A DNA stretch of 64,000 nt from DASXUX01 sp036504595 (GTDB taxonomy: Bacteria; Planctomycetota; SZUA-567; H5-PLA8), in contig DASXUX010000077.1 in NCBI GenBank assembly GCA_036504595.1, positions 1 through 64,000 of the forward strand, given 5' to 3'. Under the pieces are notes generated by a model, which had not been told where the DNA came from, did no database searches, and worked only from the letters and a program-made list of their open reading frames with translations. The position numbers were made by a program, and so were the translations under genes. Numbering within the stretch: position 1 is the first letter of the stretch; each line of letters begins with the position of its first letter. Of this stretch, positions 8,826-16,873 are shown one piece after another.

Positions 8826-10346
8826 GTGAGAGCTAAATTCGGTTTGTTGTCCGCATGGGTGTGCGCGGCTTTGCTGGCCTATACTGGCGGCGCGTATGCT
8901 GCAGCCACGGACAGCATCCATTTCAAGGACAGGGTTGACAAGGAGACGACGAGCCAGTTACAGACGACCTTTGTGGGGGTCAATGTAATTGGCTTGCCGA
9001 CGACGGGCAAAAAGCTTGTGCCGTCGCTGGCGGGCCAGACGGTGATATTCACTGTCGGCAGTGCGTCGTTTCAAGGCACCGCGGACTCAAAGGGCAAGGT
9101 AGCCATTCCCTTCAATGCGATGTTGAAAGGCACCAAGTTCACGCTGAAGTACAAGGGACTCCAGTTGATTTCGCTATTCCCTCTCTCCACGTCCGACGGC
9201 AAGGACAAGTCCGTCGCGGTCCACTTCAAAGTTATCGCCACAATGCCAGGCCAGGCTGATGTCGTCTTGGTAGACAAGACTGTGACCTTGATCTATAGCG
9301 CAAAGAATGGCAATCTCTCGGGGAAGGGTCCCGCTCCTGAAGCAGACACGACTGGCCCTACGATAGTTCGCACACACCCCGTAGATGCCGCTACGGGCGT
9401 CGCCATCAATCGAGCAGTCACTGCAACTTTCAGCGAGGAAATGGATTCTTCGACGATCAATACATCCACCCTGAGCTTGAAACAGGGAGCGACGCCGGTC
9501 ACAGGTACTGTGAGCTACGCTGGCGCGATCGCGAGCTTCAAGCCAACAAGCGATCTTACCCCAAATACCCTATACACTGCCACCATTTCCACCGGGGCCA
9601 AAGACCGCGCAGGCAACCCACTGGCGGCAAATTTCATTTGGAGCTTTACAACAGGCACAACCGCGGCGAAAGGTCCGGCGCCGGTGTCTCTTGGGATGGC
9701 CGGGAACTTCGCGATTTTAGCGAAATCGGGAATCGATACGGTTCCGACCTCCGCAATAACTGGAGATATTGGAGTTAGTCCCGCCGCCGCCACGTACATC
9801 ACTGGATTTGGATTAACAGCCGATTCCTCGAATATATTCTCGACGTCCCCGCAAGTGACCGGAAAGGTGTACGGATCGGACTACGCAATACCTACCCCCA
9901 GTAATCTGACCACGGCCGTAAGCAATATGGAAACGGCATTTACCGACGCTGCCGGACGGCCAACGCCAGAGTTCACAGATCTGGGCGCAGGAGATATAAG
10001 CGGCTTGACTCTTGTTCCTGGTCTCTACAAATGGGGTACTGGTCTATCCATCAATACGGACGTTACTCTAGCCGGTGGCCCGAATGATGTCTGGATCTTC
10101 CAAGTAGGGCAGGGTATTACCGTGGCCAACGGGGCGAAAGTTGTATTGACCGGCGGAGCACTCCCCCAGAATATCTTCTGGCAGTCCGCAGGCGTTGTCT
10201 CGATTGGAACGACCGCGCACTTCGAAGGTGTCATCCTGTCTCAAACAGCAATCACGCTCGATACCGGCGCATCGATCAATGGTAGACTGCTATCTCAGAC
10301 CGCGGTGACACTGAAATCAAGTACGGTTACCCAACCTGCCCAGTAA
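8826..10346 (+). CDS. Exported ice-binding-like (DUF3494) protein with SbsA-like Ig domain
   Basis: 506 residues from a GTG start with GGGGAGGT upstream. A signal peptide covers about residues 1-25 (ends GAYAAA). Residues about 175-275 match the Big_5/SbsA Ig-like domain (TGPTIVRTHPVDAATGVA, ATFSEEMD, NTLYTATI, GNPLA..F.WSFTTG). Residues about 285-503 match DUF3494: LGMAGNFAILAKSGI, ITGDIGVSP, GLYKWGTG, VWIFQVG, PQNIFWQ and repeated LSQTAITLDTGASINGRLL. DUF3494 is a beta-helix found in ice-binding proteins, but many members are adhesins; ice binding cannot be claimed. It probably sits at the cell surface. Confidence 0.88.
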   Translation: MRAKFGLLSAWVCAALLAYTGGAYAAATDSIHFKDRVDKETTSQLQTTFVGVNVIGLPTTGKKLVPSLAGQTVIFTVGSASFQGTADSKGKVAIPFNAMLKGTKFTLKYKGLQLISLFPLSTSDGKDKSVAVHFKVIATMPGQADVVLVDKTVTLIYSAKNGNLSGKGPAPEADTTGPTIVRTHPVDAATGVAINRAVTATFSEEMDSSTINTSTLSLKQGATPVTGTVSYAGAIASFKPTSDLTPNTLYTATISTGAKDRAGNPLAANFIWSFTTGTTAAKGPAPVSLGMAGNFAILAKSGIDTVPTSAITGDIGVSPAAATYITGFGLTADSSNIFSTSPQVTGKVYGSDYAIPTPSNLTTAVSNMETAFTDAAGRPTPEFTDLGAGDISGLTLVPGLYKWGTGLSINTDVTLAGGPNDVWIFQVGQGITVANGAKVVLTGGALPQNIFWQSAGVVSIGTTAHFEGVILSQTAITLDTGASINGRLLSQTAVTLKSSTVTQPAQ

Positions 10347-10370
10347 GGTTCACATTCTGAGTTTTTTGGA

Positions 10371-10400
10371 TTGCGCACGAGTTTACCAACTCGTGCGCAA
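10371..10400 (+). terminator. Perfect inverted repeat, possible terminator
   Basis: An 11-bp perfect stem (10371-10381 with 10390-10400) and 8-base loop lie 25 bases after the DUF3494 stop. It is followed only by TTCATTAGTT, a weak T tract, so termination is possible but not certain. Confidence 0.5.
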
Positions 10401-10440
10401 TTCATTAGTTGATAATCGGGACGGGGTAGTCGAGTACCGG

Positions 10441-10584
10441 TCACCTTCGCTTTGCGATGTTGCCGACTCTGGCCATTTGGTTGGTAAACGGCATCCCTGG
10501 CAAATTGTAGCCGCTGGTGAACGCCCGCTTATCTGGAGTCGCCTGACCGCTTTACAAATATAAGCAGTAGTAAACACCGACCAT
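10441..10584 (-). pseudogene. Small ORF interrupted by an in-frame TAA
   Basis: On the minus strand an ATG at 10584 has an excellent RBS (AAAGGAGAAG). It reads MVGVYYCLYL, then TAA, then continues open for 36 more codons in the same frame (SGQATPDKRAFTSGYN, LPGMPFTNQMARVG, NIAKRR) to TGA. The downstream part has protein-like composition. Either a roughly 47-residue gene has acquired a nonsense codon, or a 10-residue leader peptide is made. No family is recognised. Confidence 0.35.
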
Positions 10585-10760
10585 CGTCTTCTCCTTTCCC
10601 TGAGCGGCACAGGGCGTGCGAGAACAGAATCAGACTCTTCCCGCGTTACGGCGCTGACTGAGCCAGTTGGTTTGCTTGGCGTTCAGTGAGGACGTAGTTC
10701 CTGTTCTAGACGGCACGTGAGAACTGCACTGATGTTTGATTAGCATATTGGAGCTTTAGA

Positions 10761-11456
10761 ATGTTCAAACAACCGATACTGATGTTAAGCAGCCTGATCC
10801 TGGTCGCGATAATAGGCTTTTCCCCGTCAGGAGGAGCGGCTTTGGCGAAGGAACACGGGCTAAAGCAACCCATATTTCTATTGTGTCCGCATAATGCGGG
10901 GCGTGGCGCCTGGTCGCTCTTCTTTACCGTTGACGATAAGGACCATAGCAAAATACTCTCGCTCGGCCTTGAAACGCTGCTCAAGCAGAATTCCAAGGAC
11001 TCGTCATATAGCGAGGTCATCGCTGCGCAGCATGATCCAAAGGTCAAGAGCGAACTCGTCACCGAGTTGGACGCCAAAGACTTCGCCACTCTGCAATTGA
11101 AGGTGGATGAACGCGATGCGCTTCACGTGTCCCTGGCACGGCAAGCCGACGGATCGATGGAGTTAATGATCAGCGCGCGCGTCAGTTCCTCCGGACGTTT
11201 TACCATCGGCGGCAGAGAAGCGCAGGCGAAGCGCGACTTGGTGGCGTATTACGATCCCATGAGCGCATCATGGTCCGTCAAAGCGAAGACACTTTACGAT
11301 TACATGGGCGTCCGGATAGCCGACGCCCCCGGGCGGGTGATGTCCGGCCTGGTGTTTCCGATCACAGGCACAGGAATCTACCTGGTTCTGGGAGTATGGG
11401 ACAACGACGATGTTGTGACTCTGATGGATCGGACGGCGGTCATAGCCGGCGACTAA
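10761..11456 (+). CDS. Exported hypothetical protein
   Basis: 231 residues. A signal peptide (hydrophobic residues 6-29, ends GGAALA) is followed by a mature region of mixed alpha/beta composition with segments KSELVTELDAKDFATLQLKV and FPITGTGIYLVLGVWDNDD. No catalytic motif, lipobox or repeats are visible. A weak RBS-like GGAG is present seven bases upstream (TTGGAGCTTTAGA). Neighbouring membrane protein and histidine kinase genes follow on the same strand, but the spacing (88 bases) leaves operon membership open. Function unknown. Confidence 0.6.
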   Translation: MFKQPILMLSSLILVAIIGFSPSGGAALAKEHGLKQPIFLLCPHNAGRGAWSLFFTVDDKDHSKILSLGLETLLKQNSKDSSYSEVIAAQHDPKVKSELVTELDAKDFATLQLKVDERDALHVSLARQADGSMELMISARVSSSGRFTIGGREAQAKRDLVAYYDPMSASWSVKAKTLYDYMGVRIADAPGRVMSGLVFPITGTGIYLVLGVWDNDDVVTLMDRTAVIAGD

Positions 11457-11544
11457 TGTGGTGGAGAGGGAGATCCCGTTCAAGCCGGTCGTGTTTCTCT
11501 TCTTCCGGCGATTTCTGTAATGACCGTCTGCCAAAAGGTGCAGC

Positions 11545-11910
11545 ATGCTTGCGGACACGACTATCACCTTGCTCTTCTTCAGCAGCCTGGGTGCCGTCCG
11601 CATGGGGGCCTTGGCGACGCAATACCTGGAACATTTCAAAGTGCCCGACGGCGTGTTTATGAAATACGGTGTGTACATCCAAATTTGCGGACTTATGGCT
11701 CTCGGCTTGCTTTATTTGGTTTCCCATGACGAACTTTGCTTACATTTTTTGACCACATTGACGCTGGCCGGCACCGCCGTTTACACGATGGGCGCGCTAA
11801 CTGTCTTCAAAGCCATGCCGAAAGCACGCGTTGCCTTCGGCGCTTTAGCACTAGGCATTCAGGCGAGTATCGTCCTTTTCGCGGCAGCGTCCACATTTGC
11901 GCTGGCGTAA
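11545..11910 (+). CDS. Small integral membrane protein
   Basis: 121 residues with about four hydrophobic segments (about 3-24, 42-58, 65-86, 95-120) and short loops. It starts MLADTTITLLFF, preceded by AAAGGTG. No charged residues suggesting transport lie within the helices, and no family is recognised. It lies about 110 bases upstream of the repeat-containing histidine kinase on the same strand, so it may be cotranscribed with it; a membrane anchor or sensing subunit is speculative. Confidence 0.5.
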   Translation: MLADTTITLLFFSSLGAVRMGALATQYLEHFKVPDGVFMKYGVYIQICGLMALGLLYLVSHDELCLHFLTTLTLAGTAVYTMGALTVFKAMPKARVAFGALALGIQASIVLFAAASTFALA

Positions 11911-12018
11911 CAGTTTTTGTGGCTTGCGACCGGACAGTGGCTCAAAGCTGGCGCGCGCACCGGCTTCAGACTTAGCACTGCAACCAACTCTTTGTTCGCC
12001 CTAAGGGGAAGAACAGCT

Positions 12019-13533
12019 ATGTCCCTTGATAAACACCCTGACTCGGCGACTCCGGTCCAATCGGATAAGAGCATCGCGGCGCTGAAACAACAAGCCGAGG
12101 TCTTAGCTCGCTCGGTGGAGGCGGTGCGCCAGCAGACCCTGGCACAGTCGAATGAGAGAATCGAGGCGTTGGAACAGAAAGCTCGGGATCTGGCTTGGTT
12201 CGTCGAGACAACACGGCAGCAGACCCTGCTGCTATCGGATAGAAAGACCGAAGCGCTGGAGCAGAAAGCTCGCGACCTTGCGGATCTTGTGGAGACTTTG
12301 CGAAACCAAACGCGCCTGCAGTCCGAGAGTGAGATAGAGGCGTTGGCGCAAAAAGCCTGGGATTTGGCTCTGTTCGTGGAGACTGTGCGCAGAGAAACAC
12401 GCTTGCAGTCCGAGACGGAAATCGCAGCGCTGGGGCAAAAAGCCCGGGATTTGGCCGTTTCCGTAGAACACGTGCGCACGGAAATACGTCTGCAATCAGA
12501 GTCGGAAATCGCAGCGCTGGGACAAACGGCCCGCGACTTGGCTGTTTCGGTGGAACACGTGCGTGAAGAGACCCTCCTGCATTCGGAGATCGAAATCGCA
12601 GCGCTGGGGCAAAAGGCGCGGGACTTGGCTGTTTCGGTGGAGAGCGCGCGTGAAGAGACTCTCCTGCACTCGGAGTCCGAAATTGCAGCGCTCAAACTGC
12701 AAGCGCGCGACTTGGCCGTATCCGTCGAAACATCGCGCATTGAGACGCTCATGGCAGCGAACAAGGTAACCCGCAAACTCAACGAAGAATTGGAGCAGCG
12801 TGTCCTGGAGCGCACGGGGCAACTGGAGGCCGCGAACAAGGAACTCGAGTTCTTCTCGTATTCCGTCTCACATGATTTGCGAGCGCCGCTTCGAGCGATC
12901 GACGGCTTTTCACGCATTGTGCTTGAAGATTATGCCGCACCCATGGCGGCTGAAGGCAAAGCCTACCTGCAATTGGTGCGCGACAACACGCGCCAAATGG
13001 GACAGTTGGTGGACGACCTGCTCTCCTTCTCGCGCCTTGTTCGCCTGGGACTGGCCAAGCAAACCGTCGATCCGGGCAAGATTGTGCGGTTGTGCCTGGA
13101 AGAGATGGAGACAGAACAGGCAGGCCGAAAATTGGAAATTTCCATCGGCGATCTGCCGTCCTGTCAGGCCGATCCGACTCTGCTCAAACAGGTCTGGCTA
13201 AACCTGCTCTCTAACGCCCTAAAGTACACTCGCAAAAAGGACGTGGCGCATCTTGAGATTGGTTGCCGCACGCAGCCCCGAGCGTTGACCGACGGGCATA
13301 CATTTAGCGACACGGAAAGAGTCTATTTCGTCAAGGACAACGGCGCCGGCTTCGACATGAAGTATGTCAGCAAACTCTTCGGCGTCTTTCAGCGGCTGCA
13401 CCGCGCGGTCGATTACGAAGGCACCGGCGTGGGTTTGGCCATCGTACAGCGGATCATTCACCGCCACGGCGGCCGGGTTTGGGGCGAGGCCGAAGTCAAC
13501 CAGGGCGCCACGTTTTCTTTCACTCTTGAATAG
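12019..13533 (+). CDS. Cytoplasmic histidine kinase with eight 29-residue helical repeats
   Basis: 504 residues from ATG 12019 (RBS AAGGGGAAG; the open frame upstream to 11917 has no RBS). Residues 19-250 are eight tandem 29-residue units with consensus I-x-A-L-x-Q-K-A-R-D-L-A-x-x-V-E, predicted to be helical or coiled coil. The kinase core follows: SYSVSHDLRAPLRAIDGF with His at about 285, QVWLNLLSNALKYT (N box), VKDNGAGFDMKY (G1), GTGVGLAIVQRIIHRHGG (G2). This core is of the phytochrome/Cph1 type. No membrane segment or known sensor domain is seen, so the repeats are the likely input or scaffold. The next two genes are Rcp1-like receivers, probably its targets. Confidence 0.88.
   Translation: MSLDKHPDSATPVQSDKSIAALKQQAEVLARSVEAVRQQTLAQSNERIEALEQKARDLAWFVETTRQQTLLLSDRKTEALEQKARDLADLVETLRNQTRLQSESEIEALAQKAWDLALFVETVRRETRLQSETEIAALGQKARDLAVSVEHVRTEIRLQSESEIAALGQTARDLAVSVEHVREETLLHSEIEIAALGQKARDLAVSVESAREETLLHSESEIAALKLQARDLAVSVETSRIETLMAANKVTRKLNEELEQRVLERTGQLEAANKELEFFSYSVSHDLRAPLRAIDGFSRIVLEDYAAPMAAEGKAYLQLVRDNTRQMGQLVDDLLSFSRLVRLGLAKQTVDPGKIVRLCLEEMETEQAGRKLEISIGDLPSCQADPTLLKQVWLNLLSNALKYTRKKDVAHLEIGCRTQPRALTDGHTFSDTERVYFVKDNGAGFDMKYVSKLFGVFQRLHRAVDYEGTGVGLAIVQRIIHRHGGRVWGEAEVNQGATFSFTLE
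12073..12768 (+). repeat. Eight tandem 87-bp coding repeats
   Basis: The DNA repeats with an 87-base period, encoding the 29-residue units of the kinase. Units 5-7 are the most alike (IAALGQKARDLAVSVE), pointing to recent internal duplication; units 1-3 are more diverged. In-frame unit gain or loss would change arm length without breaking the kinase. Confidence 0.9.
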
Positions 13534-13544
13534 AGGAACACTCG

Positions 13545-13997
13545 ATGAACGCTAACGTCGTTGAAATTCTGCTGGTCGAGGACAATCCGAACGATGAAAA
13601 GCTGGCGTTGCATGCGTTCAAAAAGCATAACTTGGCCAACAAGGTTCATGTGGTTCGCGACGGAGCGGAAGCGCTGGAATTTATCTTTTGCACCGGTGCT
13701 TATGCACAGCGCCACTTTCGGAATCCTCGGGTGATCCTGCTCGATAAGAAACTGCCCCTCGTGGATGGCATGGAGGTGCTGCGCCAGATTCGAGCGGATC
13801 CACGCACCCGTGTGGTTCCGGTGGTGATGCTCACGTCGTCCTCGGAAGAGAAAGACATCATCGAGAGTTATAATCTGGGCGTCAACAGTTACATCGTCAA
13901 GCCAGTGGACTTCGAGCAGTTCAGCGAAACCGCTCGACAACTGGGCTACTACTGGCTGCTCCTCAACAAGCAACCAGCCGAGGGCATCGAGGCTTAA
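13545..13997 (+). CDS. Rcp1-like single-domain response regulator
   Basis: 150 residues, a stand-alone receiver. It shows ILLVEDNPNDEKLAL (acidic pocket), the phosphoacceptor in VILLDKKLP, VVMLTSSSEEKDI and the Lys in YIVKPVDF. The inserted VRDGAEALEFIFCTGAY segment is typical of receivers paired with phytochrome-type kinases (Rcp1). RBS GAGGAA precedes the ATG, 11 bases after the kinase stop, so it is in an operon with it. There is no output domain, so it may act as a phosphate shuttle or by protein binding. Confidence 0.9.
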   Translation: MNANVVEILLVEDNPNDEKLALHAFKKHNLANKVHVVRDGAEALEFIFCTGAYAQRHFRNPRVILLDKKLPLVDGMEVLRQIRADPRTRVVPVVMLTSSSEEKDIIESYNLGVNSYIVKPVDFEQFSETARQLGYYWLLLNKQPAEGIEA

Positions 13998-14075
13998 TCG
14001 CCGGAGCGAACGGGCTTGGGAGAGGCACAACTACACCGTGCGTTACTTTTTTGGCTCATGCAAGAGGACCGATCA

Positions 14076-14537
14076 ATGCTCAATGAAGACGTTGAAATAC
14101 TAATGATCGAAGACAATTCCAGCGATGAAATACTGGCGCTGCACGCCTTCAAACAGCATAAGCTCGCTAGTAAGGTTCGAGTGGTGCGCGACGGAGCTGA
14201 AGCGCTGGAGTTCATCTTTTGCACCGGTGCCTACGCTAAGCGTAGCTTTGACAACCCCCGGCTCATCCTGCTTGATAAGAAACTGCCCTTGGTTGACGGC
14301 ATGGAGGTGCTGCGCCGGATTCGAGCCGATCCGCGCACCCACTTGGTTCCCGTGGTGATGCTGACGTCGTCGGTGGAAGACCGCGACATCATCGAGAGTT
14401 TCAAGTTGGGCGTCAACAGTTACGTCGTCAAGCCGGCGGACTTCGATCAGTTCAGCAAAATCATCGGACACTTGGCCTTCTACTGGCTGCACGTCAACCA
14501 GCAACCTGACCTGCTTCCCGAGATCATGATCAGGTGA
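14076..14537 (+). CDS. Rcp1-like response regulator, tandem paralogue
   Basis: 153 residues from ATG 14076 (RBS AGAGGA; upstream ATGs at 14016 and 14058 lack one). It is about three-quarters identical to the previous gene, sharing VVRDGAEALEFIFCTGAY, LDKKLPLVDGMEVLR and LTSS...IIES..LGVNSY, with the same Asp and Lys. It arose by tandem duplication. Differences concentrate in the last helix (FYWLHVNQQPD against YYWLLLNKQPA), which could alter partner choice. Third gene of the kinase operon. Confidence 0.88.
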   Translation: MLNEDVEILMIEDNSSDEILALHAFKQHKLASKVRVVRDGAEALEFIFCTGAYAKRSFDNPRLILLDKKLPLVDGMEVLRRIRADPRTHLVPVVMLTSSVEDRDIIESFKLGVNSYVVKPADFDQFSKIIGHLAFYWLHVNQQPDLLPEIMIR

Positions 14538-15023
14538 CCTGTTGAGTCAGTGCAGAAAAGGTGCTGGCGGCGGCGTTCGGCAACGGTGCCGCACCTAAGC
14601 GAAACACAGCGCACCCGGTGATGTGCTCTTTCGCCGCGCTGTCAAGCTCTTCGCCTCCCGACGTGTACATGACCATGTACACGTCGGAATACGAAAGCAC
14701 TTCCCTGCCTCGTTTCCGACCACTTGTTGGTGGGCTACAAGGACTTACGCCGACCGCCGCTTTATACCGGCCACATGCCTTTCGCCTTAGCCGCGATGAC
14801 GGAACGGATAGCTCAATATAGAAACGTCGTCAGCCGCAGATCGCGCGAAGCCGCGCACGCACCCGACTCAGATCGAGCCTTCTGAAGTGTGGGCCGATTG
14901 AGAGACCGTGAGCAAGAGCCATCAAGAGCCGTCGGTCCAGCGGACCGGTCTTGGCATTCTCGATCTCCTCAACTTACCGATCAGGCTGCGTTACCTGGCC
15001 AGCCGGAGAAACTTGAAGAACCG
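14538..15023. other. Intergenic region with a palindrome and decayed IS end
   Basis: About 490 bases. It holds the palindrome at 14658-14687 and, from about 14950 on, probably remnants of the 3' end of the decayed transposase. ORFs in this stretch lack ribosome sites and family resemblance. No far terminal inverted repeat could be matched by eye. Confidence 0.4.
14658..14687. promoter_or_regulatory. Near-perfect 30-bp palindrome
   Basis: A 14-bp arm (14658-14671, CCGACGTGTACATG) pairs with 14674-14687 across a 2-base centre. There is no following T run, so it is not a typical terminator. A dimeric operator or a relic of an insertion end are the options. Confidence 0.5.
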
Positions 15024-15902
15024 CTAACGCCGGTTTCGCCGACAGGCAGATTCTGGAATCCGGAGAAGCCAATGATCTGCTGTTGACGCGGATATCCGGA
15101 CGCGTGCGCCGGTAATTCCGTGGAATCGCCACTTCCACAATGGCATCGCCCGGTCCCGGCGCTTGATCAGACGCTGCTTGATGTTCCTGGGCACGCGCAC
15201 CAAAAACTCGCGCCCGGAAGTCCGCAAATCCCACAAGAAATCGTAGGCGAGAAAATGCCGGTCCATCAGGGTCAGGGAACCGACCGGAATTTCCGACAAC
15301 AGTTCGCGGGCCAACTGGATTTCGCAGGCCGAGTAGCGCCCGTGTCGCTCCGCGATGACCAAGCGCGGTCCCAGGTCCACGAGCAACGTCGCGCGCATTT
15401 GGAGGTACGCCGCCCGGCCGCGGCTGGCGCCAGGCTTGCCAAAATGCTTCCGGTTCTCCTCGGTATCAGGCGTCTTGAAGGTCGATCCGTCCACGGCCTG
15501 CACGCGCCGGCCATGAAACATCAGCCCCGGACTGGAACGTGCCCATTCGCACGCACTGCGCCGCCAGAGATGTCGCATCGGCTCGACGCCCAGCCGATCC
15601 CGCGCCGCCGTCACCGCCGAACTCGCCGGCGGACTAGCATCGGCCCAGCGCATCGTCACCCAGCGCGAGCCCACCAACTTCTCCAATAGGTTTGCATATG
15701 ACACCCGCCGAAATAAGCCCAGCAGAATCACGAGCCATACCGTAAAGGTCGCCGGCAACAGTCGCTCGCGAATGGACTCACGCCCCGTCGCTCGCAACGC
15801 TTCTTTGACCCACTCGCTCCGCAGTTCCTTCGCCAGCGCCTCGACCACAAAATCGCGACACTCGCTCTCAAGTCCCGCGTCAAACCGGCCGATCCTCCCC
15901 AT
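15024..15902 (-). pseudogene. Decayed IS4-type transposase
   Basis: The 292-residue frame starts at ATG 15902 and has the N-terminal IS4-transposase helical domain (RERLLPATFTVWLVILLGLF) and two DDE-fold acidic sites (VQAVDGSTFKTPDT; LTLMDRHFLAYDF). After RVPRNIKQRLIKRR at about 15160 the similarity continues in another frame (GPGDAIVEVAIPRNYRRTRP at about 15091-15160), so a frameshift has occurred. The C-terminal third with the last catalytic Glu is missing; family members are normally 400-450 residues. It is therefore inactive. Its RBS sits in a hairpin described separately. Confidence 0.8.
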
Positions 15903-15909
15903 GTACGCC

Positions 15910-15969
15910 CCTCCTGATTTGGTCCCGACGATGCGATCTTCACAATCTCGTCATCGGCAAATCAGGAGG
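15910..15969 (-). promoter_or_regulatory. Hairpin sequestering the transposase RBS
   Basis: A 12-bp perfect inverted repeat (15910-15921, CCTCCTGATTTG, with 15958-15969) encloses a second imperfect stem. Read on the minus strand, the proximal arm ends in AGGAGG, which is the ribosome site for the transposase ATG at 15902. Read-through mRNA from the upstream gene would fold and hide this site. It may also be the IS end. Confidence 0.6.
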
Positions 15970-15973
15970 TTTT

Positions 15974-16717
15974 CTATTTTTCTTCTCGCGCTAAGTTCCT
16001 GGTATTGGGGGGGGCCACTTCCGGCGTCCCCGGCGCCAGTTTCCGATTCGCCAGCCTTGCCCCCGCCAGAGCCAGCCGCGCCCGCGCCCGCTCATAAATC
16101 GGCGTAAAGCCCTCACCGATGCGCAGCGTCTCCTCGCGATACTGCTTCAGCCACGCCTGCGCCCTCGCGAGCGCCGCTGCAGCCTCGTCAAGGCGCTCCT
16201 CGCCGGTCAGGCTCTCGACCAGCAGCGGCCAGACCTGCGGCAGAAACCGCGACTTCGGATTGGCCTCCATCGTCTCGCGCAAGTAGACCGAGGGCGCGAT
16301 CTTTTGCCCGCGTCTGCCTGCAAATCCCTTATACATTTTCGCCGAACACAGCGCCTCGCCCGCTCCGAAGCTGCATTGTTCAATCCCCCAAAGCTGCTTT
16401 TCGAGCGCCTCCAGTGCTTTCACCCAATACAGCGCCGCCAGCGAGTGCCGTTCCTCCGCCCGCCGCTCCCGCGCCGCGATGAAGTTCCCTTCGCGCCCCG
16501 CGTAAAGCACTTCGTCAACCGCGCACGCCGCCACCTTGAGCTGCGCCCCATTCTTCAAAGCGCCCACGACATACAAATAATCGTCCTGCACGATTTTCGT
16601 CACCGCGCGAGCCTGCCCGGCCATGACGATGAACGAAGTCTGCGTGTCGGAAGTGTCCACTTCCCCGCAACACGCGAGCGCCGTTAATCCCGCCAGCAGT
16701 GCGAGTGCAATCCGCAT
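15974..16717 (-). CDS. Exported hypothetical protein, C-terminus possibly cut by the IS
   Basis: 247 residues from ATG 16717 (RBS GGGGAGGAA). A signal peptide (MRIALALLAGLTALACCGE) could be type I or a weak lipobox (ALACC). The mature part starts SFIVMAGQARAVTKIVQDDYLYVVGAL and continues as helices rich in Ala/Glu/Arg (YWVKALEALEKQLW, LDEAAAALARAQAWLKQYRE), resembling TPR-like repeats. The last residues (NTRNLAREEK) run to the edge of the IS hairpin, so the native C-terminus may have been lost on insertion. No specific family recognised. Confidence 0.6.
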   Translation of the reverse strand: MRIALALLAGLTALACCGEVDTSDTQTSFIVMAGQARAVTKIVQDDYLYVVGALKNGAQLKVAACAVDEVLYAGREGNFIAARERRAEERHSLAALYWVKALEALEKQLWGIEQCSFGAGEALCSAKMYKGFAGRRGQKIAPSVYLRETMEANPKSRFLPQVWPLLVESLTGEERLDEAAAALARAQAWLKQYREETLRIGEGFTPIYERARARLALAGARLANRKLAPGTPEVAPPNTRNLAREEK

Positions 16718-16873
16718 GGCCGTTCCTCCCCGTTGTGAGCACAGAGCTTCGCCTGGTAGCTCAACGAGCGAGAAAATGATTTCTTGCATTGCGTGCGACG
16801 GGCGGCGAGTGTATCAGCGTTGCACGAACTGTGTCACGAGATCAAGAAGGGGTTCCCGGAATCCACTTAAATC

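Larger units (their letters stand above)
10347..10760. other. Intergenic region with hairpin and a broken small ORF
   Basis: 414 bases. It contains the inverted repeat at 10371-10400 and the interrupted minus-strand ORF at 10441-10584, both listed separately. The 170 bases before the next gene should contain its promoter, but no clear consensus is seen. Confidence 0.4.

Noticed and set aside
12073..12768. Regular 87-bp repeats considered as a CRISPR array
   Set aside because: They are coding, have no unique spacers and encode helical protein repeats; no cas genes are near.
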